This document shows, piece after piece, positions 1 through 5,614 of a stretch of 6,564 nt of DNA. The stretch is from Hyphomicrobiaceae bacterium (GTDB taxonomy: Bacteria > Pseudomonadota > Alphaproteobacteria > Rhizobiales > Hyphomicrobiaceae), in NCBI GenBank assembly GCA_020442225.1, contig JAGRKR010000026.1:14912-21475 (forward strand), written 5' to 3'. Both the position numbers and the translations under genes were made by a program. The notes beneath the pieces are model-generated. The model made no database searches. It was not told where the DNA came from and was given only the letters and a program-made list of their open reading frames with translations. The first letter of the stretch is position 1. The number at the start of each line of letters is the position of its first letter.

Positions 1-103
1 TCGGCGCCCACGCGCGCCGAGCGACATGAGGAATAGTCTAGCCGACGCCCGTGGGCATCTGTCATCCTATGGCGAGAAGACGCAGCAGGAGGGAGGTTTG
101 GCG

Positions 104-403
104 ATGCCGAGAGCCATCGTGCTCGATGCCCGCGACAACGTGGCGACCTTGATCGATCCGGCGGCCGCCGGCGACATCGCGGCGCTGACCGGCGAGGCGC
201 AGGGCGAGATCACGCTCCGCGAGGCGGTGCCCTACGGTCACAAGTGCGCCACGCGGGCCATCGCGCCCGGCGACGACATCCTGAAATACGGTCAGGTCGT
301 CGGTCGCGCCATGGCGACGATCGCCGCCGGCCAGCACGTACATGTCCACAATGTCGAGTCCCTGCGTGCGCGCGGCGATCTGGAGAGCGGGAGGTCGTCA
401 TGA
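104..403 (+). CDS. UxaA/SuyA-type lyase, small SAF-domain subunit
   Basis: This 99-residue protein is a stand-alone SAF domain, the N-terminal module of altronate/galactarate dehydratases and the small subunit of split enzymes such as (2R)-sulfolactate sulfo-lyase (SuyA). Visible family motifs are PYGHK at residues 43-47, the ILKYG stretch at 59-63 and HVHVHN at 78-83 near the C-terminus. The start is the ATG at 104, because a strong purine-rich ribosome site (AGGAGGGAGG, 87-96) precedes it and homology begins there. An in-frame ATG at 26 would add 26 residues that look non-coding. The stop overlaps the start of the large subunit (ATGA, 400-403), so the two are translationally coupled and probably form one cytoplasmic enzyme. 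The family is known to dehydrate sugar acids or remove sulfite from sulfolactate. The substrate here is not resolved. Family assignment is very likely; function is open. Confidence 0.9.
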   Translation: MPRAIVLDARDNVATLIDPAAAGDIAALTGEAQGEITLREAVPYGHKCATRAIAPGDDILKYGQVVGRAMATIAAGQHVHVHNVESLRARGDLESGRSS

Positions 404-1563
404 GCCAGGCTGAAACCTTTCTCGGCTACGAGCGCGCCGATGGCCGTGTCGGCATCCGCAACTGGGTGGCCGTCGTCTCGGTGATGGAGAACTGTAATTC
501 GATCACGCGCGCCGTGGTGCGCAGCGTCCTCAACACGGTGCCTGTCGCCACGGCCTACGTGCGCGGCCAGATCGGGCAGGATCTCGAGATCACGATGTCG
601 GTTCTCGCGGGCCTTGCGACCAACCCGAACATCGGCGGTGTCGTCATCGTCGGTCTCGAGCCGGTCACGTCGGAGGATCTGGCGCGGCGCATCAGGCCGT
701 CCGGGCTTCCCGTCGCCATCGTCAACATCCAGGAGACCGGCGGCACGCTCGAGGCGACAATGCTGGCCTCGCGCCAGGCGGCGCGCATGGTGCGTGCGGC
801 GTCGGCGATGCGCAGAAAGCCGTTCCCCGTGTCGCACCTCACGGTCGGCGTCGAGTGCGGCGGCTCCGACACCACGTCCGGGCTCGCCTCGAACCCCGCC
901 ATCGGCGTCGCCGCCGACCGCATCGTGTCGCTCGGCGGCCAGGTCGTGATCTCGGAGACGTCGGAGTTCCTCGGGGCCGAGCACGTTTTCGCCGACCGCG
1001 CGGCGACGCCGGCCGTGCGCGACAGGTTCCTGGCGGAGGTGCATGGCCACGAGCGGCGGATCATGGACCAGGGCGTCGACCTCAGAGGCTCGAACCCGAC
1101 GCGCGACAACATCCGCGGCGGCCTGACGACCATCGAGGAAAAATCGCTGGGCGCCATGGCGAAGGCCGGGACGACGCCGCTCGTCGGCATCGTCGGCTAC
1201 GGCGAGCGGCCGAGCAGTCCGGGCCTCCATTTCATGGCGACGCCAGCGCCTGCAGTCGAGTCGCTCACGGGCCTCGCTGCTGGCGGCTGCCAGATCAACC
1301 TGTTCTCGACCGGCGTCGGCAATCCCATCGGCAGCGTCATCTCGACCACCATCAAGGTGACCGGCAACCGCAATACGGCGCAGAACTTCTCCGACAACAT
1401 CGATTGCGACGTGTCGGGCATACTGGAGGCCGGCGAGCGCGTCGCCGCGGCTGGTGCTCGGGTGTTCGACTACATGCTGTCGGTGGCCTCCGGCGAGCTG
1501 ACCAGCGCCGAGATCCTCGACGCGCGCGAGACGTCGATCAGCCGCTTCGGGCTCTCCATGTGA
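400..1563 (+). CDS. UxaA/SuyB-type lyase, large catalytic subunit
   Basis: This 387-residue protein matches the catalytic part of the UxaA (altronate dehydratase) family. It opens with the typical FLGYERADGRVGIRN segment (7-21). It then carries the conserved Cys-Gly-Gly-Ser-Asp block at 153-157, the TIEEKSLG block at 244-251, the GCQINLFSTGVGNPIGS segment (296-312) and the DVSGILEAGE block (337-346). The ATG at 400 overlaps the upstream stop and has GGGAGG (389-394) in front; in-frame upstream codons lie within the small-subunit gene and are rejected. Altronate dehydratase is about 495 residues with the SAF domain fused. Here the modules are separate genes, as in SuyAB, whose large subunit is about 42 kDa. 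Family members eliminate water from sugar acids or sulfite from (2R)-sulfolactate (giving pyruvate). An exporter of the TauE family lies tail to tail downstream, which mildly favours a sulfonate substrate. Alternatives are altronate, galactarate or another sugar acid. Confidence 0.92.
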   Translation: MSQAETFLGYERADGRVGIRNWVAVVSVMENCNSITRAVVRSVLNTVPVATAYVRGQIGQDLEITMSVLAGLATNPNIGGVVIVGLEPVTSEDLARRIRPSGLPVAIVNIQETGGTLEATMLASRQAARMVRAASAMRRKPFPVSHLTVGVECGGSDTTSGLASNPAIGVAADRIVSLGGQVVISETSEFLGAEHVFADRAATPAVRDRFLAEVHGHERRIMDQGVDLRGSNPTRDNIRGGLTTIEEKSLGAMAKAGTTPLVGIVGYGERPSSPGLHFMATPAPAVESLTGLAAGGCQINLFSTGVGNPIGSVISTTIKVTGNRNTAQNFSDNIDCDVSGILEAGERVAAAGARVFDYMLSVASGELTSAEILDARETSISRFGLSM

Positions 1564-1576
1564 GGCCGCGGCATGT

Positions 1577-1607
1577 GAGGTGGCGGTGCACAGGCGCGCC
1601 GCCCCTC
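1577..1607. terminator. Possible bidirectional terminator hairpin
   Basis: The 45-bp gap between the convergent lyase and exporter genes can fold into a hairpin. GAGG (1577-1580) pairs with CCTC (1604-1607) and GGCGG (1582-1586) pairs with CCGCC (1599-1603), with a bulged T at 1581 and a 12-base loop. It sits just past both stop codons, so it could end transcription from either side. There is no T-tract on either strand, so intrinsic termination is uncertain; it may only protect the 3' ends. Confidence 0.35.
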
Positions 1608-1608
1608 G

Positions 1609-2367
1609 TCAGAGCAGGCCCAGGCGGATCAGATTGAGGCCGAGTGCCGTGAGGACGATCCACACGATCAAGCGGAACGTCCGGTCCGCGAGCCGATGGC
1701 GGATGTTGGTGCCGATCAGGTAGCCCATCGCTGCCGGCGCAACCATCAGGATCGATGCGTACAGCATGTTCCAGTCGAGAATGCCGCCGAAGACGAGTCC
1801 GGCATAGAGCGGCGCCATGCCGATCAATGCCACCAGCGCCATCAGCGAGATGAACAGGTCCTTTTGCAGGCGCAGGACCGCGAAATAGATGATCGATGGC
1901 ACGAAAATGCCCGTGGAGCCGCCGATCAGGCCCATGCCGCCGCCGGCGAACGGGTTGAGCAGCGCAAGACGCTTGGGCGAAAGCTGGCCGCGTGGCGCAA
2001 GCGCCTGCAACGCCGTGCTGCTGACGACGATGATGCCGAGCCAGAAGGCGACCAGCTTGGGATTGGCCGACACCAGCACTTTCGCCCCGAACCAGGCGCC
2101 GACGGCCAGCGTCAGCAGGTAAGACCAGAACTCCCGGAAAGCCTCGCGGTAGCGCGTTCCCTGCAGCGCTTGCCAGATGTTGACGAAGGCGACCGGCACG
2201 AGCGTCAAGGCGACCGCGAACGAGGGCTCGAGCACCATCACGAGAATGGGCACGGACGTGGCGGGAAGGCCGGCGCCGATGGTGCCCTTGACGATGCCGG
2301 CAAACGCGAATGCGAGCACGATCACCACCACGACCTGGACCGAGAGGTGTTGCAGCGCAGTCGTCAT
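1609..2367 (-). CDS. TauE/SafE-family membrane anion exporter
   Basis: This 252-residue, very hydrophobic protein belongs to the TauE/SafE (former DUF81) family of inner-membrane permeases. Members include the sulfite exporter TauE and the sulfoacetate-associated SafE. About eight hydrophobic segments can be drawn: roughly 9-29, 39-62, 79-99, 104-123, 139-165, 172-193, 200-220 and 231-250. The family's internal duplication is visible: the segment FAGIVKGTIGAGLPATSVP (22-40) is echoed by FAGGGMGLIGGSTGIFVPS (140-158), each glycine-rich and followed by proline. Length is normal. The ATG at 2367 begins directly before the first hydrophobic segment, but I see no good ribosome site upstream. The gene lies on the strand of the hisD cluster, 197 bp downstream of it, and converges with the UxaA-like operon. 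Exported substrate is unknown. Sulfite or another sulfur anion is suggested by family and neighbour only. Confidence 0.9.
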   Translation of the reverse strand: MTTALQHLSVQVVVVIVLAFAFAGIVKGTIGAGLPATSVPILVMVLEPSFAVALTLVPVAFVNIWQALQGTRYREAFREFWSYLLTLAVGAWFGAKVLVSANPKLVAFWLGIIVVSSTALQALAPRGQLSPKRLALLNPFAGGGMGLIGGSTGIFVPSIIYFAVLRLQKDLFISLMALVALIGMAPLYAGLVFGGILDWNMLYASILMVAPAAMGYLIGTNIRHRLADRTFRLIVWIVLTALGLNLIRLGLL

Positions 2368-2485
2368 GTGACAGCGGTGTCCGTGTCTTCAGGTGATGCC
2401 GTTGGGAGGGCGTGACGGTATCGGGCAGTCCGGCGCGGCGGAAGCCGACCACGGAGCGAGGATGCGACCGGCCGCGCAGGCCGTA

Positions 2486-2514
2486 AGCTATTCTTGGACC
2501 GAAGGGCGGGCCAA
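2486..2514 (-). promoter_or_regulatory. Weak candidate promoter for the exporter gene
   Basis: On the minus strand TTGGCC (2514-2509) and ATAGCT (2491-2486) are separated by 17 bases, a sigma-70-like spacing in the 197-bp gap ahead of the exporter. Both boxes match the consensus poorly, so this is only the best candidate I can see. The rest of the gap (2368-2485) shows no gene and no clear regulatory site. Confidence 0.2.
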
Positions 2515-2528
2515 GTGAAGCGCTTTCT

Positions 2529-2549
2529 GCCGGGGTCTCCGCCCCCGGC
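2529..2549 (-). terminator. Hairpin after the hisD-cluster phosphatase gene
   Basis: A perfect 7-bp inverted repeat, GCCGGGG (2529-2535) with CCCCGGC (2543-2549) and a 7-base loop, begins 14 bases past the phosphatase stop on the minus strand. It would form a stable GC stem in the transcript of the hisD cluster. No run of U follows, so it is a candidate 3'-end or Rho-assisted structure and not a classic intrinsic terminator. It would separate the exporter from the cluster. Confidence 0.4.
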
Positions 2550-2563
2550 TCTGGCCCTTTCCC

Positions 2564-3043
2564 TCAGACGACCGGCCCGCCTTCCAGCCCGAATCGGGTC
2601 TTGATCCGCTTGAAGAGCTGATCCCGGACGCCGCGATAGACATCGAGCATCTGCGCCCGGCTGCCATGGCCGCGCGCCAGGGAGGCGTCGAGGGTCGGCC
2701 AGTACTCGACGTCGACCGCCATGGTGCGTGTCAGCTCGAGCGCCTGATGGTGTGCTTCAGGCGACAGCGTGACCACGACATCGAAGGAGGTGTCATGAAG
2801 GTCGGCCAGCGTGCGCGGCTTGTGGCGCGAAACGTCGATGCCGATCTCGTGCATGACCTCCGCGACGAAGTGGTCGATCTCGCCGGCCCTCACGCCAGCC
2901 GACTCGACATAGGCGCGGTTGCCGACGAGATGTTTCATGATGGCGGCCGCCATCGGCGAGCGCACCGCATTCATCGTGCACACGAACAGCACGGCGCCAG
3001 GCAGCTCTTTGAACTGACGCGGCAAGCCAAACGTGTTTGGCAC
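2564..3043 (-). CDS. Low-molecular-weight phosphatase / ArsC-like protein (CX5R)
   Basis: This 159-residue protein belongs to the low-molecular-weight tyrosine phosphatase/arsenate reductase fold. The P-loop LFVCTMNAVRSPMA (19-32) holds the nucleophile Cys22 and Arg28 in a CX5R arrangement followed by Ser29. The usual Gly and second Cys of the classical CxGNxCRS loop are replaced by Met24 and Val27. The likely general-acid region is WPTLDAS (115-121), with Asp119 followed by Ala where classical members have Asp-Pro. Length is normal. The start is GTG at 3043, placed 8 bases after a GGAAGGG ribosome site (3058-3052). An ATG at 3048 overlapping the previous stop is out of frame. The gene lies 4 bases after UPF0262 in the hisD cluster. 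I infer a cytoplasmic phosphatase on an unknown phosphoprotein or small molecule; annotation as arsenate reductase would be unsafe. Confidence 0.88.
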   Translation of the reverse strand: MPNTFGLPRQFKELPGAVLFVCTMNAVRSPMAAAIMKHLVGNRAYVESAGVRAGEIDHFVAEVMHEIGIDVSRHKPRTLADLHDTSFDVVVTLSPEAHHQALELTRTMAVDVEYWPTLDASLARGHGSRAQMLDVYRGVRDQLFKRIKTRFGLEGGPVV

Positions 3044-3047
3044 GGCA

Positions 3048-3542
3048 TCAGCCCTTCCAATGCAGTGCGCTGATCAGCGTGAACAGGCGGCGCGCGGTAT
3101 CGAAATCGACGGTGATTTTGCCCTTTAGGCGCTCCATGAGCACGCGCGTGCCTTCGTCGTGCAGCGCGCGCCGTCCCATGTCGATCGCCTGGATCCGCGA
3201 GGGCGGCAGCGACCGGATGGCCTCGTAATAGCTGTCGCAGACGATGAAATAGTCCTTGAGAATGCGCCGGAACGGCGAAAGCGACAGCATGAACGTGACG
3301 ACGCCGTCGGAGCGCTCGTGCCCGACGTCGATCACGAGACGATCCTCGGCGATCGACAGTGCCAGACGGTAGGGGCCGTCGTCGCGCCCCTCGAGCGCGA
3401 AGCAATTGCCCTCCAGCAGATCGAAGATCGCGACTTCGCGCTCGTGCTGGACATTGGGATTGTTGTTGGCGAGCGACTTCGGATCGAGATCGATCTGGTA
3501 GAGGCGTGTTGTCGCCGAAAATCCGTTGTCAGCCCCGCTCAT
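3048..3542 (-). CDS. UPF0262 family protein
   Basis: This 164-residue protein matches the uncharacterised UPF0262 family, which to my knowledge is restricted to Alphaproteobacteria and usually sits beside hisD. It is soluble, with no signal peptide or membrane segment. The N-terminal half contains the QHEREVAIFDLLEGN segment (32-46). The most family-typical part is the C-terminal half, from SPFRRILKDYFIVCDSYYEAIRSL (about 89-112) to the tail ending in LHWKG. The start is the ATG at 3542, which lies inside the end of hisD (14-bp overlap) and has a strong GAGGAAGG ribosome site (3558-3551), so translation is probably coupled to hisD. No function is known for the family and I see no catalytic motif. 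Its fixed place between hisD and a phosphatase hints at a shared role but proves none. Confidence 0.93.
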   Translation of the reverse strand: MSGADNGFSATTRLYQIDLDPKSLANNNPNVQHEREVAIFDLLEGNCFALEGRDDGPYRLALSIAEDRLVIDVGHERSDGVVTFMLSLSPFRRILKDYFIVCDSYYEAIRSLPPSRIQAIDMGRRALHDEGTRVLMERLKGKITVDFDTARRLFTLISALHWKG

Positions 3543-4842
3543 CGACGCCGCCTTCCTCGAGCCGGATCGCCACGGAGCGCCGATGTGCCTCTAGCCCTTC
3601 GGCACGCGCCAGTGCCATGGCCGCCGGGCCGAGCTTGCCGAGCGCGGCGGGCGTCATCTTCAGGATCGAGGTCCGCTTCATGAAATCGAGGACGCCGAGG
3701 CCGGACGAGAACCGCGCCGAGCGGGCTGTGGGCAGCACGTGATTGCTGCCGGCGACATAGTCGCCGATCACCTCGGGAGTGTGATGGCCGAGGAAGATCG
3801 CGCCGGCGTTGGAAATGCGCGAGGCGAGGTGCTCGGGCGCGTGCGTGGCGATTTCCAGGTGCTCGGCGGCAATGCGATCGGCAAGGGGGCATGCCGCCTC
3901 GAGCCGGTCGACGAGAATGATGGCGCCGTAGGTGTTCCAGCTCTCGCCGGCGATGTTGCCGCGCGGGAGGCGGGCAAGCTGGCGGGACACGGCCGCCTCG
4001 ACGGCGTCCGCCAGCCGGGCGCTGTCCGTGATCAGGATGGCCTGGGCGGCCGCGTCGTGCTCGGCCTGGGCCAGCAGATCGGCGGCGATCCACTCGGCGT
4101 CGTTGTCGTCGTCGGCCAGGATCAGGACCTCCGAGGGACCAGCGATCATGTCGATGCCCACGGTGCCGAACACCCGGCGCTTCGCCGCGGCGACGTAGGC
4201 ATTTCCAGGGCCGACGATCTTGGCGACCGGTGCGATGGTCGGCGTGCCGTAGGCCAGCGCCGCCACGGCCTGCGCCCCGCCGACGCGGTAGATCTCGCCG
4301 ACACCGGCGATCCTCGCCGCCGCCAGGACCAGCGGATTGAGCTCGCCGCGCGGCGCCGGCACGACCATGGTGATGCGCTTCACGCCGGCGACCTTGGCCG
4401 GAACTGCATTCATGAGAACCGAGCTCGGATAGCTCGCCGTCCCGCCCGGCACATAGAGCCCGACGGCCTCGACGGGCGTCCAGCGGCTGGCGAGCTCGAC
4501 GCCGAGTGCATCGGTATAGGCGTCGTCTGTCGGAAGCTGGCGGGCGTGATGCGATGCGATACGATCGTGGGCGAGCTGCAGGGCGTCGAGTGTCCCGCGA
4601 TCGGCGCTCGCGCAGGCTGCCTCGATCTCGGCGTCGGTGACGCGCATGCCGACGGCTGTGAGGTCGACCCCGTCGAAGCGGCGCGACAGCTCGATGACCG
4701 CGGCGTCGCCGCGTGCGCGCACGTCGTCGATGATTGCCGCGACGGCGGCATCGACGTCGCTGGAAACCTCTCGTTTGGTCGCCAGGAACGCTGCGAAATC
4801 CGCCTCGAATCCCGGATCACTCGTTGCAAGACGTTGCGGCAT
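3529..4842 (-). CDS. hisD: Histidinol dehydrogenase
   Basis: HisD carries out the last two steps of histidine synthesis in the cytoplasm, oxidising L-histidinol through histidinal to L-histidine with two NAD+. The 437-residue protein is full length (E. coli 434). The residues corresponding to the E. coli zinc ligands are present: Gln259 and His262 in LLAQAEHD, Asp361 in GDYVAG, and His420 in EGLEAHRR. The catalytic Glu-His pair is at 327-328 (AAEHLE). NAD-binding-region motifs YRVGGAQAVAA (185-195), KIVGPGNAYV (208-217) and AGPSE (234-238) are intact, as is YVPGGTASYPSSVLMNA (130-146). The ATG at 4842 has GGAG (4851-4848) five bases upstream. The open frame continues in-phase to 5493, but that extension overlaps DUF2948 and is not credible. 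The gene follows DUF2948 after a 95-bp spacer and overlaps UPF0262 by 14 bp. Confidence 0.98.
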   Translation of the reverse strand: MPQRLATSDPGFEADFAAFLATKREVSSDVDAAVAAIIDDVRARGDAAVIELSRRFDGVDLTAVGMRVTDAEIEAACASADRGTLDALQLAHDRIASHHARQLPTDDAYTDALGVELASRWTPVEAVGLYVPGGTASYPSSVLMNAVPAKVAGVKRITMVVPAPRGELNPLVLAAARIAGVGEIYRVGGAQAVAALAYGTPTIAPVAKIVGPGNAYVAAAKRRVFGTVGIDMIAGPSEVLILADDDNDAEWIAADLLAQAEHDAAAQAILITDSARLADAVEAAVSRQLARLPRGNIAGESWNTYGAIILVDRLEAACPLADRIAAEHLEIATHAPEHLASRISNAGAIFLGHHTPEVIGDYVAGSNHVLPTARSARFSSGLGVLDFMKRTSILKMTPAALGKLGPAAMALARAEGLEAHRRSVAIRLEEGGVDERG

Positions 4843-4884
4843 GGTTGCTCCAGGCTGGTCCGGCGCTCCACATCGATCTGTCGC

Positions 4885-4916
4885 CGGCTCGCGCCTTCCG
4901 CGTTCCGCGCGAGCCG
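4885..4916 (-). promoter_or_regulatory. 10-bp stem hairpin in the hisD leader
   Basis: A perfect inverted repeat, CGGCTCGCGC (4885-4894) with GCGCGAGCCG (4907-4916) around a 12-base loop, occupies the middle of the 95-bp spacer between DUF2948 and hisD. In the minus-strand transcript it lies 42 bases before the hisD ATG and leaves the ribosome site free. No U-tract follows. It could be an RNA processing or stability element or a weak attenuator; no leader peptide rich in histidine is visible. Confidence 0.4.
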
Positions 4917-4921
4917 AGGCG

Positions 4922-4938
4922 GCAGGACTCCCTCCTGC
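4922..4938 (-). other. Small hairpin at the DUF2948 stop containing an SD-like sequence
   Basis: GCAGGA (4922-4927) and TCCTGC (4933-4938) form a 6-bp stem with a 5-base loop that starts on the DUF2948 stop codon. On the minus strand the stem and loop read GCAGGAGGGAGTCCTGC, which includes a strong Shine-Dalgarno-like stretch with no ATG, GTG or TTG start at a usable distance behind it. Its role is unknown and it may be chance. Confidence 0.3.
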
Positions 4939-5408
4939 TAAACGTTGGTCTCGTCGGGATGCGCCGGCTTGCGCTTGGTCCGCCACGCGATGCCCAGGTC
5001 CTTGAGCTCGGCCTCGATGCACTCGACGCGAAGGCGGATCGCCGCCCCTCCCGCAAAGACCAGCGTCACCTGGCCCGCGGGCGGCTCCCCCGCCTCGAAC
5101 TGGACGGCGAGCAGCTCGAGAACGGTGTCCTTGGACTTGAGGTCGATATTCTGCAGTTGGGCGCTGAGCACACGCTCGAACCGGAGCGCCGAGCGCTGGC
5201 GCTCGAACTGCCGGCGCCGCTCGTTGCCGTCGGCAAGCGCCTGAACCCAGTTGAATCGGTTGGCGATGGCGGCGAACCGCTTCCCGTCCGGAAGATAGGT
5301 CATGTCGCTGACCAGCAGGACGGCATCCTGCAGGTGAGCGGAAATCACCTGAAGATCCTCTTCGTCGAAGGCAATCAGCCGCAATGGCTTCTGATCGGTG
5401 GCGGCCAT
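4938..5408 (-). CDS. DUF2948 family protein
   Basis: This 156-residue soluble protein matches DUF2948, an uncharacterised alphaproteobacterial family commonly encoded just before hisD. The characteristic N-terminal block is LRLIAFDEEDLQVISAHLQDAVLLVSDM (residues 9-36), followed by a conserved FAAIANRFNW segment (45-54) and a RRRQFERQRSALRFERVL segment (64-81). A short C-terminal region (115-138) looks like alternating strands, ending IEAELKDLG. No catalytic motif, signal peptide or membrane segment is visible. The start is the ATG at 5408, supported by AGAGG upstream (5417-5413) and by homology starting at residue 9. An earlier in-frame ATG at 5558 would add 50 Arg/Ser-rich residues without a ribosome site and would overrun the divergent control region. 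The gene is first in the hisD cluster, so its transcript probably includes hisD, UPF0262 and the phosphatase. Confidence 0.92.
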   Translation of the reverse strand: MAATDQKPLRLIAFDEEDLQVISAHLQDAVLLVSDMTYLPDGKRFAAIANRFNWVQALADGNERRRQFERQRSALRFERVLSAQLQNIDLKSKDTVLELLAVQFEAGEPPAGQVTLVFAGGAAIRLRVECIEAELKDLGIAWRTKRKPAHPDETNV

Positions 5409-5473
5409 GGGTCCTCTGCGAGACGGGCCCGAGCGACGCGAGAAACGAGCTTTGGGGCGCACTTCTGATAGCG

Positions 5474-5485
5474 GCTGGCGCCAGC
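5474..5485. repeat. Perfect 12-bp palindrome in the divergent control region
   Basis: GCTGGCGCCAGC is self-complementary over all 12 bases and lies between the divergent DUF2948 and oxidoreductase genes, 66 bp before the DUF2948 start. It could bind a dimeric regulator. In a GC-rich genome a short GC palindrome may also arise by chance. Part of it (CGCCAGCG, 5479-5486) recurs at 5593-5600, just before the oxidoreductase ribosome site. Confidence 0.35.
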
Positions 5486-5537
5486 GAGTGCAACGTCCGC
5501 AGCCTGAACCGACGGCATCCCTCTTGCGCTGGGGCCG

Positions 5538-5555
5538 CTTATAGCATTGAAATGC
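5538..5555. promoter_or_regulatory. Candidate divergent -10 element with adjacent inverted repeat
   Basis: This is the only AT-rich island in the 206-bp divergent gap. It gives TATAGC on the plus strand (5540-5545) and TATAAG on the minus strand (5543-5538), either of which could serve as a -10 box. No good -35 box lies at 16-18 bases from either. Directly beside it is the inverted repeat GCATT-GA-AATGC (5544-5555), which is positioned like an operator over the start region of the plus-strand promoter. The regulator is unknown. Confidence 0.3.
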
Positions 5556-5614
5556 CATCCGGGAGCGGCCGTCCTTAACGGGACCGAGGCGCCGCCAGCG
5601 CCGGAGGCCAATGC

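Noticed and set aside
6..56. 7-bp inverted repeat GCCCACG / CGTGGGC at 6-12 and 50-56
   Set aside because: The loop is 37 bases and the stem short. No T-tract or gene context supports a terminator or operator, and the left edge prevents further reading.
26..103. In-frame upstream ATG at 26 that would lengthen the small lyase subunit by 26 residues
   Set aside because: There is no ribosome site before it. The strong purine-rich site at 87-96 and family homology place the start at 104.
292..1230. 312-residue open frame on the minus strand opposite the large lyase subunit
   Set aside because: It is an antisense shadow produced by GC-biased codons. It is rich in Arg, Asp, His and Ala, matches no family and has no ribosome site, while the plus strand encodes a clear UxaA protein.
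1538..2452. 304-residue minus-strand frame overlapping the exporter in another phase
   Set aside because: It is Arg/His/Gly-rich with no membrane segments. The TauE/SafE frame at 1609-2367 has the conserved duplicated motifs and normal length.
4410..4871. Possible leader peptide frame starting at 4871, just before hisD
   Set aside because: It runs 153 residues through hisD in a different phase, has no histidine run and no ribosome site, so it does not look like an attenuator peptide.
3739..4941. 400-residue open frame on the plus strand covering almost all of hisD
   Set aside because: HisD on the minus strand is complete with all catalytic residues. The antisense product has no recognisable domain and its composition is typical of a high-GC shadow frame.
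4843..5493. N-terminal extension of hisD in the same frame up to 5493
   Set aside because: It runs through the out-of-frame DUF2948 coding region and the structured spacer. HisD homology begins at the ATG at 4842, which has its own ribosome site.
5409..5558. 50-residue upstream extension of DUF2948 from an ATG at 5558
   Set aside because: There is no ribosome site, the added sequence is Arg/Ser/Cys-rich without resemblance to the family, and it would consume the divergent promoter region.
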